The position numbers and the translations under genes were made by a program. A DNA stretch of 59,630 nt, from assembly GCF_028618555.1 (NCBI RefSeq), contig NZ_JAQITD010000013.1, forward strand, positions 1 to 59,630, in the 5' to 3' direction. The DNA comes from Bartonella sp. CM31XJBT (GTDB lineage Bacteria > Pseudomonadota > Alphaproteobacteria > Rhizobiales > Rhizobiaceae). The notes beneath the pieces were generated by a model. That model searched no databases. It had not been told where the DNA came from and saw only the letters and a program-made list of their open reading frames with translations. Within the stretch, counting starts at the first letter, position 1, and every line of letters starts with the position of its first letter. This document shows positions 7,287 through 16,825 of the stretch, one piece after another.

Positions 7287-9821
7287 TTATGACGAAAGTG
7301 TTTCTTTAACTGTTACAGCTAACTGTTTGAGTGTAAAAGGCTTAGATAAAAAACCAAAAACAGCATCTTGTGGAAGATTTTTAGCAAAGGCATCTTTTGC
7401 ATATCCAGAAACGAAAAGAAATTTGATATCAGGATAGTTTTTACGGACTTCCTTCAATAAAGTGGGCCCATCCATTTCTGGCATCACCACATCGGAAACA
7501 ATAATATCAACTTCTCCTTTTTGTTCCTCAAGAATAGAGAGTGCTTCCACCCCACTTGCTGCCTCTAAAACCGTATATCCTCTCATTTGAAGAGCTCTTA
7601 CCCCCCCCATTCTGACCGCATCTTCATCTTCAACCAATAAAACAGTCGCAGATCCTGTTAAGTCTATATTTTTATCTTTCTCTTCATCTTTTTCAATCTT
7701 TTGAGAAATTTCTCCTTTTATATTGGGGATATAACGGGGAAGAAAAATATGAAATGTTGCTCCTTCACCTTCTTTACTTTCACAATAAATGTACCCACCG
7801 CTCTGCTTGATAATTCCATAAACCATTGATAAACCAAGTCCTGTTCCTTTTCCAACTTCTTTTGTTGTAAAAAATGGCTCAAACATTTTTTCTTGTATAG
7901 CAGCAGATATACCAGCCCCTGTATCTGAAATAGTCAATTGCACATACTCGCCAATTGCTAAACCAAGATGATTAAATTCAGCACTTTGTTGCTTTGTAAT
8001 ATTGTTTGTCGCAATCGTAACAATACCTCCATCTAACATGGCATCACGCGCATTAATAACCAAATTCATAATAACACGCTGGAAAGATGCTTGATCAACT
8101 TCAACGCTCCACAAATCTCTTCCATGGATAATTTTTAACTGAATATTATTCCCCAAAAGTGGTAAAATAAGATTGCGGATATCTGATAAAAATTCAGTAA
8201 AATCAACTTCTTCAGGTCGAAGTGTTTGCTTTCTAGAAAAAGCTAATAATTGCTGTACAAGAGCAGCTGCTCGATTAGCATTATTTTTAATATTGATCAG
8301 ATCAGCATGAGCAGGATCAGAACTACGATGCGTATTTAAAAGAAGATCACACGACATTAAAATTGCTGTTAAAACATTATTAAAATCATGAGCAATGCCG
8401 CCAGCCAATTGTCCTACAGCTTGCATCTTCTGACTTTGCATCATTTTGTCTTCAAGTGTTTTTTGTTCGGTTGTTTCAATGACAGAGATAATAAGCAAAT
8501 CTTGCAATGCATCACCATGATAAGGCGGTACAGACATAATATGGAGTCGTAAATGGCATTCTTCATTTTTTTCTAAAACAGTTTCTAGAGAAACAAAATA
8601 ATTTTTATTTGTCGCAATTCTCTGAAAAGAACGCTCTAACTGCACACAATCACGACGAGAAATAACATCATAAAAATTGACAGCTTTGTCCATACATCCC
8701 GTGAGTGATGAAAAAGCTTTATTCATATGAATCAATTGCCCTGCATGATCCACCACGGCTATTGCAAAAGGACTCGCATCAAAATATTCTCCTAATATAC
8801 TGGGTAATTTTAATTGATCGTCCTCTTCTTTTTGTATTTGTTGTGGAATGATCACAATACGATAAATGGCCTCCTCTTCTAAGAGAGAAGAAACAGATAT
8901 AAGACAATGGAATATTTTCTCACAAGTCGTGTGTGAATTTAAACATAACGAAAACCTATAAGGTAAAGAGTAACCTGAACTTTGATATCTGTTGGTTTGC
9001 AAACAGATATCACTCCATGAGCTCTTAGCGCCAACGCTATCAAATAACGAATCAAAATTATATTGACCAATTGAGAAATTCGCTAAATCAATTGAAAACC
9101 ATTCGGCAAAAATCGCATTGGCATAAAGAATAGTTCCTTGTCTATTAACGGATACAAAACCAATAGGGGCTTGATCCAAGTGATTGATAGCCTCTTGAAG
9201 GTTCGAGAAAAAAACTTCTCGCGTTTGTTGTAAATGCGAAATATCAGTAATACGCCAAAATAAAAGCTTTTTTTTCTGTTTTGTGATAGGCTGCACGGAA
9301 ATATTATACCAAACAGATTTTTTTGGTGTAGAATCGGTAAAAATTGGTTGTTCTACTCTCAATTCCTCTTGCGCTGCAAGATTATTACAGGCAGCAACCT
9401 TTAAGCGATACGAGAGTGCATCTGCTCCTGGAAGATCAGCAATAACCATATAACAAGACACTTCAGGCTTATAGGTCAGAATTTTTTGATAGTTTTGATT
9501 AGAATAATAAACAAAACCAGAAAGATCAGAGATTACAATTGCATCATCGCTCCTATTAAAGATGCTAAAATCAAAATCTTCATGCGACCACACATGATAT
9601 CTTAAAATGCCCATTCCACACAAAACGAGTGTTGCAACACCGATAATTGCTAGAATCAAAAAAGATATTGATATCGCCTTTTGCAAATAGCTTTGTGGAT
9701 AAAAAAAACCTAAAATACCCACAATGAAAAGAAAAACTAATATAAAAACAACACCAAAAATCACAACTCTTCGATGAACAGAAGACACTGATCTTTTATT
9801 ATTATCAAAACCTTTATCCAT
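7287..9821 (-). CDS. cckA: Cell-cycle hybrid sensor histidine kinase CckA
   Basis: 844 residues. In alphaproteobacteria CckA starts the phosphorelay through ChpT to CtrA and CpdR, setting cell-cycle progression. Two transmembrane segments (about 20-40 and 49-70) are followed by PAS-like regions (about 85-190, 210-300 and 345-450). The kinase core has His 478 in GGIAHDFNNVL, an N box with NLVINARDA (586-594), a G1 box DTGAG (633-637) and FTTKEVGKGTGLGL. After a lysine/glutamate linker comes a receiver domain with the acidic pair VEDEDAVR (730s), phospho-acceptor Asp 777 in SDVVMPEMDG and Lys 827 in SKPF. All catalytic residues are present. An 8-G run (7601-7608) lies in the receiver-coding part. 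It is transcribed away from the FliO-like gene. Confidence 0.96.
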   Translation of the reverse strand: MDKGFDNNKRSVSSVHRRVVIFGVVFILVFLFIVGILGFFYPQSYLQKAISISFLILAIIGVATLVLCGMGILRYHVWSHEDFDFSIFNRSDDAIVISDLSGFVYYSNQNYQKILTYKPEVSCYMVIADLPGADALSYRLKVAACNNLAAQEELRVEQPIFTDSTPKKSVWYNISVQPITKQKKKLLFWRITDISHLQQTREVFFSNLQEAINHLDQAPIGFVSVNRQGTILYANAIFAEWFSIDLANFSIGQYNFDSLFDSVGAKSSWSDICLQTNRYQSSGYSLPYRFSLCLNSHTTCEKIFHCLISVSSLLEEEAIYRIVIIPQQIQKEEDDQLKLPSILGEYFDASPFAIAVVDHAGQLIHMNKAFSSLTGCMDKAVNFYDVISRRDCVQLERSFQRIATNKNYFVSLETVLEKNEECHLRLHIMSVPPYHGDALQDLLIISVIETTEQKTLEDKMMQSQKMQAVGQLAGGIAHDFNNVLTAILMSCDLLLNTHRSSDPAHADLINIKNNANRAAALVQQLLAFSRKQTLRPEEVDFTEFLSDIRNLILPLLGNNIQLKIIHGRDLWSVEVDQASFQRVIMNLVINARDAMLDGGIVTIATNNITKQQSAEFNHLGLAIGEYVQLTISDTGAGISAAIQEKMFEPFFTTKEVGKGTGLGLSMVYGIIKQSGGYIYCESKEGEGATFHIFLPRYIPNIKGEISQKIEKDEEKDKNIDLTGSATVLLVEDEDAVRMGGVRALQMRGYTVLEAASGVEALSILEEQKGEVDIIVSDVVMPEMDGPTLLKEVRKNYPDIKFLFVSGYAKDAFAKNLPQDAVFGFLSKPFTLKQLAVTVKETLSS

Positions 9822-10033
9822 CTCTCATTGCCTTAGATTTAGCTGTTTCTTATATCACAAAACTTCCTTTATATTCATTGTTATAAAGTATATACTATGA
9901 TATTATCTTTCTAAGAAAGCTCACTTAATGTTAAAAAATTTATTTCTTGTATTTAAGTGAGCCTTTTAAGGGTGTATTTATAAATTTATCTCGATAAAAA
10001 ACGATATTTTCACACAAAAATGGGAGAAAATCT

Positions 10034-10510
10034 ATGTATATCTGGTTATCAGAGCAAATAGGTGTATCTGCTGCGAAAATAACGATAAGCTCTTTGTTTT
10101 TTATAATAACAATCACAGCTATTACCATAATTATCTTGTTTTTACGTCGTTTAAGTACGAGAAGATTCAGCATTAATAGAAAAAAAAGTCTATCACGATT
10201 AGCATTATGTGAAGTAATTTCTATAGATCGAGCACGCCGCCTTGTTTTAGTCCGTTGCGATAATAAAGAACATTTGCTCCTTATTGGCGGATTAACAGAT
10301 GTGGTTGTAGAATCCGATATTACAGGTACATCTAAAATACAAAAGAGAGAAACACACACACATCTAAATTCCGCCCCTACAGAAAGAAACAACATATCGG
10401 ATAAAAATCCCTCTCCTTTTACGAATCAAGCGGTAAAAGATTCAGCAATCACCGCCGAAATTGAGGGGCGGCAAGAACCATCTTTATTCATTCCTACTCC
10501 TCAAAAATAA
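10034..10510 (+). CDS. FliO-like small membrane protein
   Basis: 158 residues. One transmembrane helix (about residues 12-37) is followed by a basic cytoplasmic segment. A compact domain then holds the stretch LALCEVISIDRARRLVLVRC and DNKEHLLLIGG, the pattern of the FliO/MopB domain that helps assemble the flagellar export gate (export-gate residues LVLVRCD...HLLLIGG are typical). The C-terminal 60 residues are hydrophilic and probably disordered. No other flagellar gene is in this window, so a flagellar role is not supported by context. It converges with dksA and diverges from cckA. The function in this organism is uncertain. Confidence 0.7.
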   Translation: MYIWLSEQIGVSAAKITISSLFFIITITAITIIILFLRRLSTRRFSINRKKSLSRLALCEVISIDRARRLVLVRCDNKEHLLLIGGLTDVVVESDITGTSKIQKRETHTHLNSAPTERNNISDKNPSPFTNQAVKDSAITAEIEGRQEPSLFIPTPQK

Positions 10511-10561
10511 AAATACACAATTTTATCACCACGAATTTCGTTTTTTATCATTTCAATGACC

Positions 10562-10978
10562 TTAATCATCGCGATAAACTCTTTCACGTCGTTCGTGACG
10601 TTCTTGCGCTTCCAATGACAAAACGGCTATCGGCCGAGCCTCAAGACGCTTTATACTAATGGGCTCGCCGGTTTCTTCACAAAAACCGTATGTCCCATTA
10701 TCAATGCGCTCTAAAGCAGCATCTATTTTTGAAATAAGTTTCCTCTGACGATCACGAGCACGTAATTCGATTGTACGATCAGTTTCACAAGAAGCCCGAT
10801 CAGTCAAATCGGGTTGACCAACATTCTCTTCCTGCAAATTTTCCAAAGTCTCACGAGCTTCTTTTAATATATCATTCTTCCAAGAAACCAGTTTAGCACG
10901 AAAATACGCCTTTTGCCGCTCATTCATAAAAGGCTCATCTTCACTAGGGCGATATTGACCATCAATCTCTTCGCTCAT
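10562..10978 (-). CDS. dksA: DksA-family RNA polymerase-binding transcription factor (zinc-ligand poor)
   Basis: 138 residues. DksA enters the secondary channel of RNA polymerase and works with ppGpp. The long coiled-coil region (about 20-95) and the C-terminal globular part (DNGTYGFCEETGEPI, RLEARPIAVLSLEAQERHE) are clear. Of the four zinc cysteines of E. coli DksA only the first is present; the others are threonine, serine and alanine (C-x2-T ... S-x2-A). This resembles zinc-independent DksA paralogues. I start at ATG 10978 because GGAGG lies upstream and the protein then begins MSEEIDGQYRPSE; 37 further upstream codons are open but unlike the family. Confidence 0.93.
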   Translation of the reverse strand: MSEEIDGQYRPSEDEPFMNERQKAYFRAKLVSWKNDILKEARETLENLQEENVGQPDLTDRASCETDRTIELRARDRQRKLISKIDAALERIDNGTYGFCEETGEPISIKRLEARPIAVLSLEAQERHERRERVYRDD

Positions 10979-11295
10979 ACAATAAAAAACCTCCACATAT
11001 GCTATGTGCGGTCTATATATTGTGCAATACCCATCAACACAAGAGTAAAATGTCTTTTCATAACAATTGACGAATATGTCTAAATGCACTGTTTAGGTTT
11101 AATCGCTTTTTATGTAGATTGGATTCTTGATCAAATCTCATCCAGAATCATTTTTCTCGCTTATTGAAAAACTTTAAAAAGAAGGAAATCTAATATCAGA
11201 TATCAGAGCCATCCCTCCCCTACTCTCTCATTCATTGTTTAAAGTCTAAATGAAGCAACAATAAATCATTTCATCAATGCAAAAAAATAAAATCT
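10979..11295. other. Spacer upstream of dksA
   Basis: No gene is visible. Reading leftward, GGAGG for dksA lies just before its start, and a weak promoter-like pair (TTGTGT, 17 bases, TATATA) lies about 40 bases further upstream. The rest is unremarkable AT-rich DNA. Confidence 0.35.
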
Positions 11296-11835
11296 TTATA
11301 AAGGCAAAGTGTGATATTCACGTTTCAAATACATCAAAGCATCTTTTTCTTGATTACAGTTAATTGCAACAACCTCACCAATCAAAACACAATGGGTTGC
11401 GTGCTCATGCCAACAAATCAAACGACAATCAAACGATGCTAGAGCGTCTGAAAGACTAGGCGCCCCCGTTTGCAAAGCTCCCCATTGAGCAACATCAAAA
11501 CGCTCATTTTGTGTAGAATTGCAACGCCTCGAAAAAACATCCGCTAATGAACGATGCTTTCCTGCCAAGCTATTAACACAAAAATTTCCATTCTCCATAA
11601 ACACCTGATTCTTTAAATTATGGCGCATGAGACAAACAAGAAGGGTTGGAGGATCATCAGATAAAGAACAACACGCCGAAACAGTCACCCCGCGTCTTCC
11701 CTTAATACCATTTGTTGTCACAATATGCACAGCTCCTGCAAAAAGACTCATGGCATCTCGATATTCTTGGGAAGAAACCGCGATAGTATGTTTATGTTGA
11801 AGTTCAGGCATCAAATATGTTTTATGATTCGACAT
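11296..11835 (-). CDS. Flavin reductase family protein
   Basis: 179 residues with the FMN-binding split-barrel fold of NAD(P)H:flavin reductases that supply reduced flavin to two-component monooxygenases. Typical features are YRDAMSLFAGAVHIVTT near the N-terminus, the GVTVSACCSLSDDPPTLLVC segment (FMN binding), N-x-FCVN and a C-terminal HCVLIGEV followed by LMYLKREYHTL. The partner enzyme is unknown; no monooxygenase of the two-component type is adjacent. I use ATG 11835; a GTG three codons upstream is also possible. It is divergent from rpe, with a palindrome-rich 145-base region between them. Confidence 0.85.
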   Translation of the reverse strand: MSNHKTYLMPELQHKHTIAVSSQEYRDAMSLFAGAVHIVTTNGIKGRRGVTVSACCSLSDDPPTLLVCLMRHNLKNQVFMENGNFCVNSLAGKHRSLADVFSRRCNSTQNERFDVAQWGALQTGAPSLSDALASFDCRLICWHEHATHCVLIGEVVAINCNQEKDALMYLKREYHTLPL

Positions 11836-11919
11836 ATCTTTCACTTATAAAGCTTTAAAATTTCAAGCGATCTTTCCATAAAAAGATCTATAATACATAT
11901 TCTTTCTTTTCCGTCATAA

Positions 11920-11944
11920 CACAAAAGATATTTGTGTATACACA
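11920..11944. promoter_or_regulatory. Overlapping palindromes between flavin reductase gene and rpe
   Basis: CACAAA-agata-TTTGTG (11920-11936) overlaps the perfect palindrome TGTGTATACACA (11933-11944). They lie 37 bases before the rpe start, near a TATGAT-like -10. The position suits an operator controlling one or both divergent genes. Confidence 0.4.
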
Positions 11945-11980
11945 GCGATATGATAAAAACTGCCAATCAAGGAGATTTTA

Positions 11981-12667
11981 ATGCCCCATTCTCATCTCAT
12001 TTCGCCTTCTCTCTTGGCTTCTGATTTTTCTAAACTTGGACAAGAAATGTTAGATGTTGTTGATGCTGGTGCAGATTGGCTTCATCTTGATATTATGGAT
12101 GGGCACTTTGTTCCTAACATCACCTTTGGTCCTGAAATAGTCAAGGCTCTACGCCCATTAACAAAAGCAATATTTGATGTCCACCTGATGATCGCACCAG
12201 TAGACCCTTATTTGGAAGCTTTTGCAAAAGCGGGTTCAGATATTATAACCATTCATGCTGAAGCAAGTCCACATCTTCATCGTTCATTACAAACAATCAA
12301 AAAAATGGGAAAAAAAGCAGGAATCGCACTCAATCCAAGCACCCCTGAACATGTACTTGAATATTTGCTTGATCAATTAGATCTCATTCTCATCATGACA
12401 GTCAATCCCGGTTTTGGTGGACAAAGTTTTATTCCAGAAATAAAAGATAAAATTAAGCGCGTTAAAAGCATGATTGCAAACCGCCCTATTGATCTTGAAG
12501 TTGATGGTGGTATCACCGTTGATACAATTGGGATAGCAGCAAAAGCTGGTGCAAATGTATTTGTCGCAGGCTCTGCAATTTATAAAGATGGAAATAAAGA
12601 GCTTTACAGAACACGTATTAATGCATTGCGCCAAGCCGCAATCCTCTCACAACAAGGAAAAAAATGA
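11981..12667 (+). CDS. rpe: Ribulose-phosphate 3-epimerase
   Basis: 228 residues. It interconverts ribulose 5-phosphate and xylulose 5-phosphate in the pentose phosphate pathway, upstream of PRPP and purine supply. It is a TIM barrel with family motifs [30 protein letters not shown] (metal histidine and catalytic Asp), [21 protein letters not shown] and EVDGGI (second catalytic Asp). A strong AAGGAG sits 7 bases before the ATG. Its stop overlaps the purB start (ATGA), so the two are co-translated. Confidence 0.98.
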   Translation: MPHSHLISPSLLASDFSKLGQEMLDVVDAGADWLHLDIMDGHFVPNITFGPEIVKALRPLTKAIFDVHLMIAPVDPYLEAFAKAGSDIITIHAEASPHLHRSLQTIKKMGKKAGIALNPSTPEHVLEYLLDQLDLILIMTVNPGFGGQSFIPEIKDKIKRVKSMIANRPIDLEVDGGITVDTIGIAAKAGANVFVAGSAIYKDGNKELYRTRINALRQAAILSQQGKK

Positions 12668-13974
12668 TGATCGCACGTTATTCCCGCCCTGCAATGGTAA
12701 CAATTTGGTCTCCCGAAACAAAATATCGTATTTGGTTTGAAATTGAAGCCCATGCCTGTGATGCCCTTGCTCACTTAGGGATTATTCCGAAAGAAGCCGC
12801 CAAAGTCATTTGGGAAAAAGGGGCAGCAGCTAAATTTGATGTCAATCGCATTGATGAAATTGAAGCAATTACCAAACATGATGTTATCGCATTTCTAACC
12901 CACCTAGCTGAATTCATTGGACCAGAGGCACGTTTTATCCACCAAGGCATGACATCATCTGATGTTCTCGATACAACGCTGAACATTCAATTGATGCGTG
13001 CGAGTGATATTTTGCTAGAGGATATAGATCAACTTCTTGAAGCATTAAAAAGACGTGCTTTTGAGCATAAAGAGACAATCACCATTGGGCGGAGTCATGG
13101 CATTCATGCTGAACCGACAACATTTGGAATCAAGTTTGCTCTTGCATACGCTGAATTTTCCCGTTGTCGCAAACGTCTTCTTGCAGCACGAGAAGAAATT
13201 TCTACTTGCGCGATTTCAGGAGCCGTAGGAACTTTTGCAAATATCGATCCACGCGTTGAAGAACATGTAGCAAAAGCCTTGAGGATGCGTGCTGAACCAG
13301 TTTCCACCCAAGTAATACCAAGAGATCGTCATGCTATGTTTTTTGCAACACTTGGTGTTATTGCTTCCTCTATTGAAAGGCTAGCGATAGAAATACGCCA
13401 TTTACAACGAACAGAAGTTCTTGAAGCAGAGGAACATTTCTCACCTGGGCAAAAAGGTTCATCGGCAATGCCTCATAAACGTAATCCAGTTTTAACAGAA
13501 AATTTAACTGGATTAGCCCGTATGGTACGTGCATTTGCACTCCCAGCCATGGAAAATGTAGCACTTTGGCATGAACGTGATATTTCCCATTCATCTGTTG
13601 AGCGTTATATTGCTCCAGATGCGACTATTACACTTGATTTTGCTCTTTCTCGCCTCACATCTGTCATTAAAAATCTCATTGTCTATCCAGAAAATATGCA
13701 AAAAAATCTCAATAAATTCCGCGGTCTTGTTCACTCACAACGGGTTCTTTTAGCCCTCACACAAGCAGGGATTAGTCGTGAAGATTCTTATCGAATTGTA
13801 CAACGAAATGCGATGAAAGTTTGGGAACAAGGAAAAGATTTTTTAGAAGAACTCCTCAACGACAAAGATGTTACTAAAGCTTTAAGTGAAGAAGAACTTC
13901 GCGAAAAATTTGATCTTTCTTACCACACCAAACATATCAATACGATTTTTAAACGTGTTTTTGAAGAACAATAA
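12664..13974 (+). CDS. purB: Adenylosuccinate lyase
   Basis: 436 residues. It cleaves SAICAR to AICAR and adenylosuccinate to AMP. Fumarase/aspartase superfamily signatures are clear: [11 protein letters not shown] (around 97), the [10 protein letters not shown] segment with the catalytic histidine (near 142), and the mobile loop [12 protein letters not shown] with the catalytic serine (around 262). It begins [11 protein letters not shown], and either of two adjacent ATGs (12664 and 12667) may start; the first overlaps the rpe stop. The length is standard for the short bacterial PurB. Confidence 0.98.
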   Translation: MMIARYSRPAMVTIWSPETKYRIWFEIEAHACDALAHLGIIPKEAAKVIWEKGAAAKFDVNRIDEIEAITKHDVIAFLTHLAEFIGPEARFIHQGMTSSDVLDTTLNIQLMRASDILLEDIDQLLEALKRRAFEHKETITIGRSHGIHAEPTTFGIKFALAYAEFSRCRKRLLAAREEISTCAISGAVGTFANIDPRVEEHVAKALRMRAEPVSTQVIPRDRHAMFFATLGVIASSIERLAIEIRHLQRTEVLEAEEHFSPGQKGSSAMPHKRNPVLTENLTGLARMVRAFALPAMENVALWHERDISHSSVERYIAPDATITLDFALSRLTSVIKNLIVYPENMQKNLNKFRGLVHSQRVLLALTQAGISREDSYRIVQRNAMKVWEQGKDFLEELLNDKDVTKALSEEELREKFDLSYHTKHINTIFKRVFEEQ

Positions 13975-14042
13975 AGCGACATAGAAAACCAAAATCCATT
14001 CCACCTATGATCAAAAATCTGTTGTAACAAAGAAAACAATTC

Positions 14043-14591
14043 ATGAAAGCAAATCAACTCGATATTCTTATTGTTCCTGGCTACAAAGGATCTGGTCCAG
14101 ATCATTGGCAAACACGCTGGGAAAAAAAATTGTCGACAGCCCGCCGCATTGAACAACTCCATTGGTCAAAGCCTGTTTGTGAAGAGTGGGTTAACAAAGT
14201 TAAAACCGCCATCGCAAAAGCTCAAAGGCCTGTTATGCTTATTGCTCATTCATTAGGAGTTCCCAGTGTTATTCATGCAACTGTACAAAATACAGAAAAA
14301 ATTTGTGGCGCATTCTTTGTTGCACCTCCAGATGTCGCCAATGAAAAAATACGTCCCAAACATTTAATGACATTTGGCCCCTATCATCGCCAAAAGCTTC
14401 CTTTTCCTTCTATTGTCATAGCCAGTCGCAACGATGAGTTTTGTCAATTTTCAGTAGCAGAAAAAATTGCCAATGATTGGGGATCACTCTTTGTTGATGC
14501 TGGGTATTCTGGCCATATTAACGCAGAATCCGGACACGGACCTTGGCCTGAAGGGCTTATGGTCCTCTCTCACTTTCTTGCAAAAATTTGA
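14043..14591 (+). CDS. RBBP9/YdeN-family serine hydrolase
   Basis: 182 residues. It is a small alpha/beta hydrolase. It has the N-terminal strand DILIVPGYKGSGPDHWQ, the nucleophile elbow AHSLG (serine near 71), an aspartate in SRNDEF (near 130) and a histidine in ESGHGPWPEG (near 164), giving a complete triad in family positions. The natural substrate of this family is not known. It follows purB by 68 bases on the same strand and precedes purC, so it probably rides in the purine gene run without being part of the pathway. Confidence 0.88.
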   Translation: MKANQLDILIVPGYKGSGPDHWQTRWEKKLSTARRIEQLHWSKPVCEEWVNKVKTAIAKAQRPVMLIAHSLGVPSVIHATVQNTEKICGAFFVAPPDVANEKIRPKHLMTFGPYHRQKLPFPSIVIASRNDEFCQFSVAEKIANDWGSLFVDAGYSGHINAESGHGPWPEGLMVLSHFLAKI

Positions 14592-14687
14592 TCCAAAAGA
14601 GGTGATCTTCTTTCTCATCGCTTATGTATCTTCACCTTTGGGTAAACGTGTAATGATAAAAATTATAAAAGTATCATAGCAATATCA

Positions 14688-14716
14688 TTGAGAAATTCTA
14701 TCAATTAGGATAGTAT
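14688..14716 (+). promoter_or_regulatory. Candidate purC promoter
   Basis: TTGAGA (14688-14693), 17 bases, TAGTAT (14711-14716), about 48 bases before the purC start. A small inverted repeat CTATC/GATAG spans the spacer and could be an operator. Confidence 0.4.
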
Positions 14717-14764
14717 CATTTATCAATGTTATTAAAAACCTCTCAAGATAAATAGAGAATCATG

Positions 14765-15529
14765 ATGAATCGTCGCCACCGTATTTATGAAGGCAAGGCT
14801 AAAATTTTATATGAAGGACCTGAACCAGGGACTTATATTCAATTTTTTAAAGATGATGCAACTGCCTTTAATGCAAAAAAACATGAAATTATCGACGGAA
14901 AGGGGGTTTTGAACAACCGAATTTCGGAACATATTTTTAGCCATCTTGGACGTTTGGGCATCCCAACACATTTTATCAAACGTATAAACATGCGCGAACA
15001 GCTTATTAAAGCGGTGGAAATCATTCCGTTGGAAGTTGTTGTTCGCAATGTTGCTGCTGGCTCTCTTGCTAAGCGTTTAGGACTGGAAGAAGGAACCCCG
15101 CTTCCGCAATCCATCATTGAATTCTACTATAAAAATGATTCTCTCGATGATCCTATGGTAACGGAAGAACATATCACAGCTTTTGGGTGGGCTGTCCCAC
15201 AAGAGATAGAAGATATCATGCAACTTTCAATTCGTATTAATGATTTTCTTTCTGGGCTTTTTGCCGGTGTTAACATCCAATTAATTGATTTTAAAATGGA
15301 ATTTGGTCGCCTGTGGGAAGATGAAACGATGCGCATTGTTCTTGCTGATGAAATCTCTCCTGATTCTGCACGACTATGGGATATGCACACACAAGAAAAA
15401 ATGGATAAAGACCGTTTTCGTCGTGATATGGGTGGGCTTATTAATGCCTATCAAGAAGTTGCCAAACGTCTTGGTATTATGAATGAAAATGAACCAACAC
15501 GACCAAGTGGTCCCGTTCTCGTAAAGTAA
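14765..15529 (+). CDS. purC: Phosphoribosylaminoimidazole-succinocarboxamide synthase
   Basis: 254 residues. This SAICAR synthetase ligates aspartate to CAIR using ATP. The ATP-grasp-like fold is recognisable from the N-terminal [23 protein letters not shown], the [10 protein letters not shown] loop, [16 protein letters not shown], and [11 protein letters not shown] followed by [14 protein letters not shown], all family signatures with the metal-binding acidic residues. An ATG directly before (14762) is an equally possible start. It begins the purC-purS-purQ group, with purS 80 bases downstream. Confidence 0.98.
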   Translation: MNRRHRIYEGKAKILYEGPEPGTYIQFFKDDATAFNAKKHEIIDGKGVLNNRISEHIFSHLGRLGIPTHFIKRINMREQLIKAVEIIPLEVVVRNVAAGSLAKRLGLEEGTPLPQSIIEFYYKNDSLDDPMVTEEHITAFGWAVPQEIEDIMQLSIRINDFLSGLFAGVNIQLIDFKMEFGRLWEDETMRIVLADEISPDSARLWDMHTQEKMDKDRFRRDMGGLINAYQEVAKRLGIMNENEPTRPSGPVLVK

Positions 15530-15561
15530 AAACAAGGTAAAAAAACATCACCTTATATAAA

Positions 15562-15581
15562 TACCCCTCTTTCAAAGGAGA
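15562..15581 (+). repeat. Small hairpin between purC and purS
   Basis: A CCTCTTT / AGGAGAGG stem of 7 pairs (two G-T) with a tiny loop lies about 30 bases before purS. It has a short T-rich tail. It may be a weak attenuator or an RNA-stability element; the evidence is the fold alone. Confidence 0.3.
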
Positions 15582-15609
15582 GGTTCTTTAAAAAAGCAGG
15601 AAGCAAAAA

Positions 15610-15849
15610 ATGAAAGCACGCATTACAGTTACTTTAAGAGAAAGCGTTCTTGATCCACAAGGAGAAGCAATTGTCGGTGCTTTAAAAAGTTTAGCTTTCG
15701 AAGGCATTCAATCCATTCGTCAAGGAAAGGTTTTTGATATTGTTCTTGATGAACTACCTTCTGAAACCGCAAAGAAAAAACTTGAACAAATGTGTGAAGA
15801 GTTACTCGCAAATACTGTCATTGAAAATTATACAATCGAACTTTTTTAA
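15610..15849 (+). CDS. purS: FGAM synthase subunit PurS
   Basis: 79 residues. PurS bridges PurQ and small PurL in the three-part formylglycinamidine ribonucleotide amidotransferase. The sequence follows the family: a beta-strand start [32 protein letters not shown], and the C-terminal [11 protein letters not shown]. It is followed after 11 bases by purQ. Presence of purS fits the short PurL here. Confidence 0.96.
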   Translation: MKARITVTLRESVLDPQGEAIVGALKSLAFEGIQSIRQGKVFDIVLDELPSETAKKKLEQMCEELLANTVIENYTIELF

Positions 15850-15860
15850 GTGAAACGCTC

Positions 15861-16532
15861 ATGAAAACTGCCATCATTCAACTTCCTGGATTAAATCGTG
15901 ATCGAGATATGGTTGCAGCATTACATCATATAACGGGAGTTGAGCCACTAAAAATTTGGCAAACAGAAACAACAATTCCAGATGTAGATGTTATTATTAT
16001 TCCTGGTGGCTTTTCCTATGGCGACTACTTAAGGTGTGGTGCGATTGGAGCGCGAACTCCCGTCTTAAAAGCCATTCGTGAAAAAGCACAAGAAGGTACG
16101 ACAATTATAGGTATCTGTAATGGATTTCAAATTTTGTTGGAAGCAGGATTATTACCCGGTACTTTAATGCGTAACGCTTCTTTAAAGTTTGTTTGTCGTG
16201 AAATCAAACTTGAAGTCGTCAACGCCAAGACAAAATTTTCTCGATATTATTCTAAAGGACAAATTATTCGTTGTCCTGTTGCCCATCATGACGGAAATTA
16301 TTTTATTGATAGTGAAACATTGAAACAAATGGAAGACAATGAACAAATTGTTTTTCGCTATGCAGAAAATACAAACCCGAACGGCTCAATGAAAGATATT
16401 GCTGGTATTGTTAATAAAGCTGGTAATATTCTTGGTATGATGCCCCATCCTGAAAACTTTATTGAACCCGCCCATGGAGGTACTGACGGTCGTTTACTTT
16501 TTCAAAGTGCTTTAGAGTTAGTAAATGGATAA
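15861..16532 (+). CDS. purQ: FGAM synthase glutaminase subunit PurQ
   Basis: 223 residues. It is a class I glutamine amidotransferase that releases ammonia for PurL. Visible are the oxyanion region [15 protein letters not shown], the nucleophile in GICNGFQ (Cys near 89), and the His-Pro-Glu ending of the triad in MMPHPENF (His near 196). It lies 11 bases after purS, so the two are one operon. About 290 bases separate it from purL. Confidence 0.98.
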   Translation: MKTAIIQLPGLNRDRDMVAALHHITGVEPLKIWQTETTIPDVDVIIIPGGFSYGDYLRCGAIGARTPVLKAIREKAQEGTTIIGICNGFQILLEAGLLPGTLMRNASLKFVCREIKLEVVNAKTKFSRYYSKGQIIRCPVAHHDGNYFIDSETLKQMEDNEQIVFRYAENTNPNGSMKDIAGIVNKAGNILGMMPHPENFIEPAHGGTDGRLLFQSALELVNG

Positions 16533-16740
16533 TGCTGCAAAAATACTCGCGCTCCATAATTTAAAAAAACAAGGATTTATACCATTTCTCGCATCGTAAA
16601 TCTATAAACAAAGCTCTTCACAAACAACAATGGATATTATTTTCTAAACACATAATTATTTAAGACCATTTTTAGTCTTAAATCCCACCAAATAAACGGA
16701 CAAAATCTTCAGCTTACTGTCTATAAATATTTTTATTATT

Positions 16741-16762
16741 AAACAACATTATTGTTTATAAT
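16741..16762 (+). promoter_or_regulatory. Inverted repeat with -10 box upstream of purL
   Basis: AAACAA-catta-TTGTTT (16741-16757) runs straight into a consensus TATAAT (16757-16762), 63 bases before the purL start. No good -35 is seen. The 293-base purQ-purL gap holds no gene, so purL probably has its own promoter here, with the repeat as a possible operator. Confidence 0.4.
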
Positions 16763-16825
16763 ATAAGCTGCTAGGTTAAAAAAATAAAAATGCTAAATTT
16801 CGATTAATTTGACGGATAAATACTC

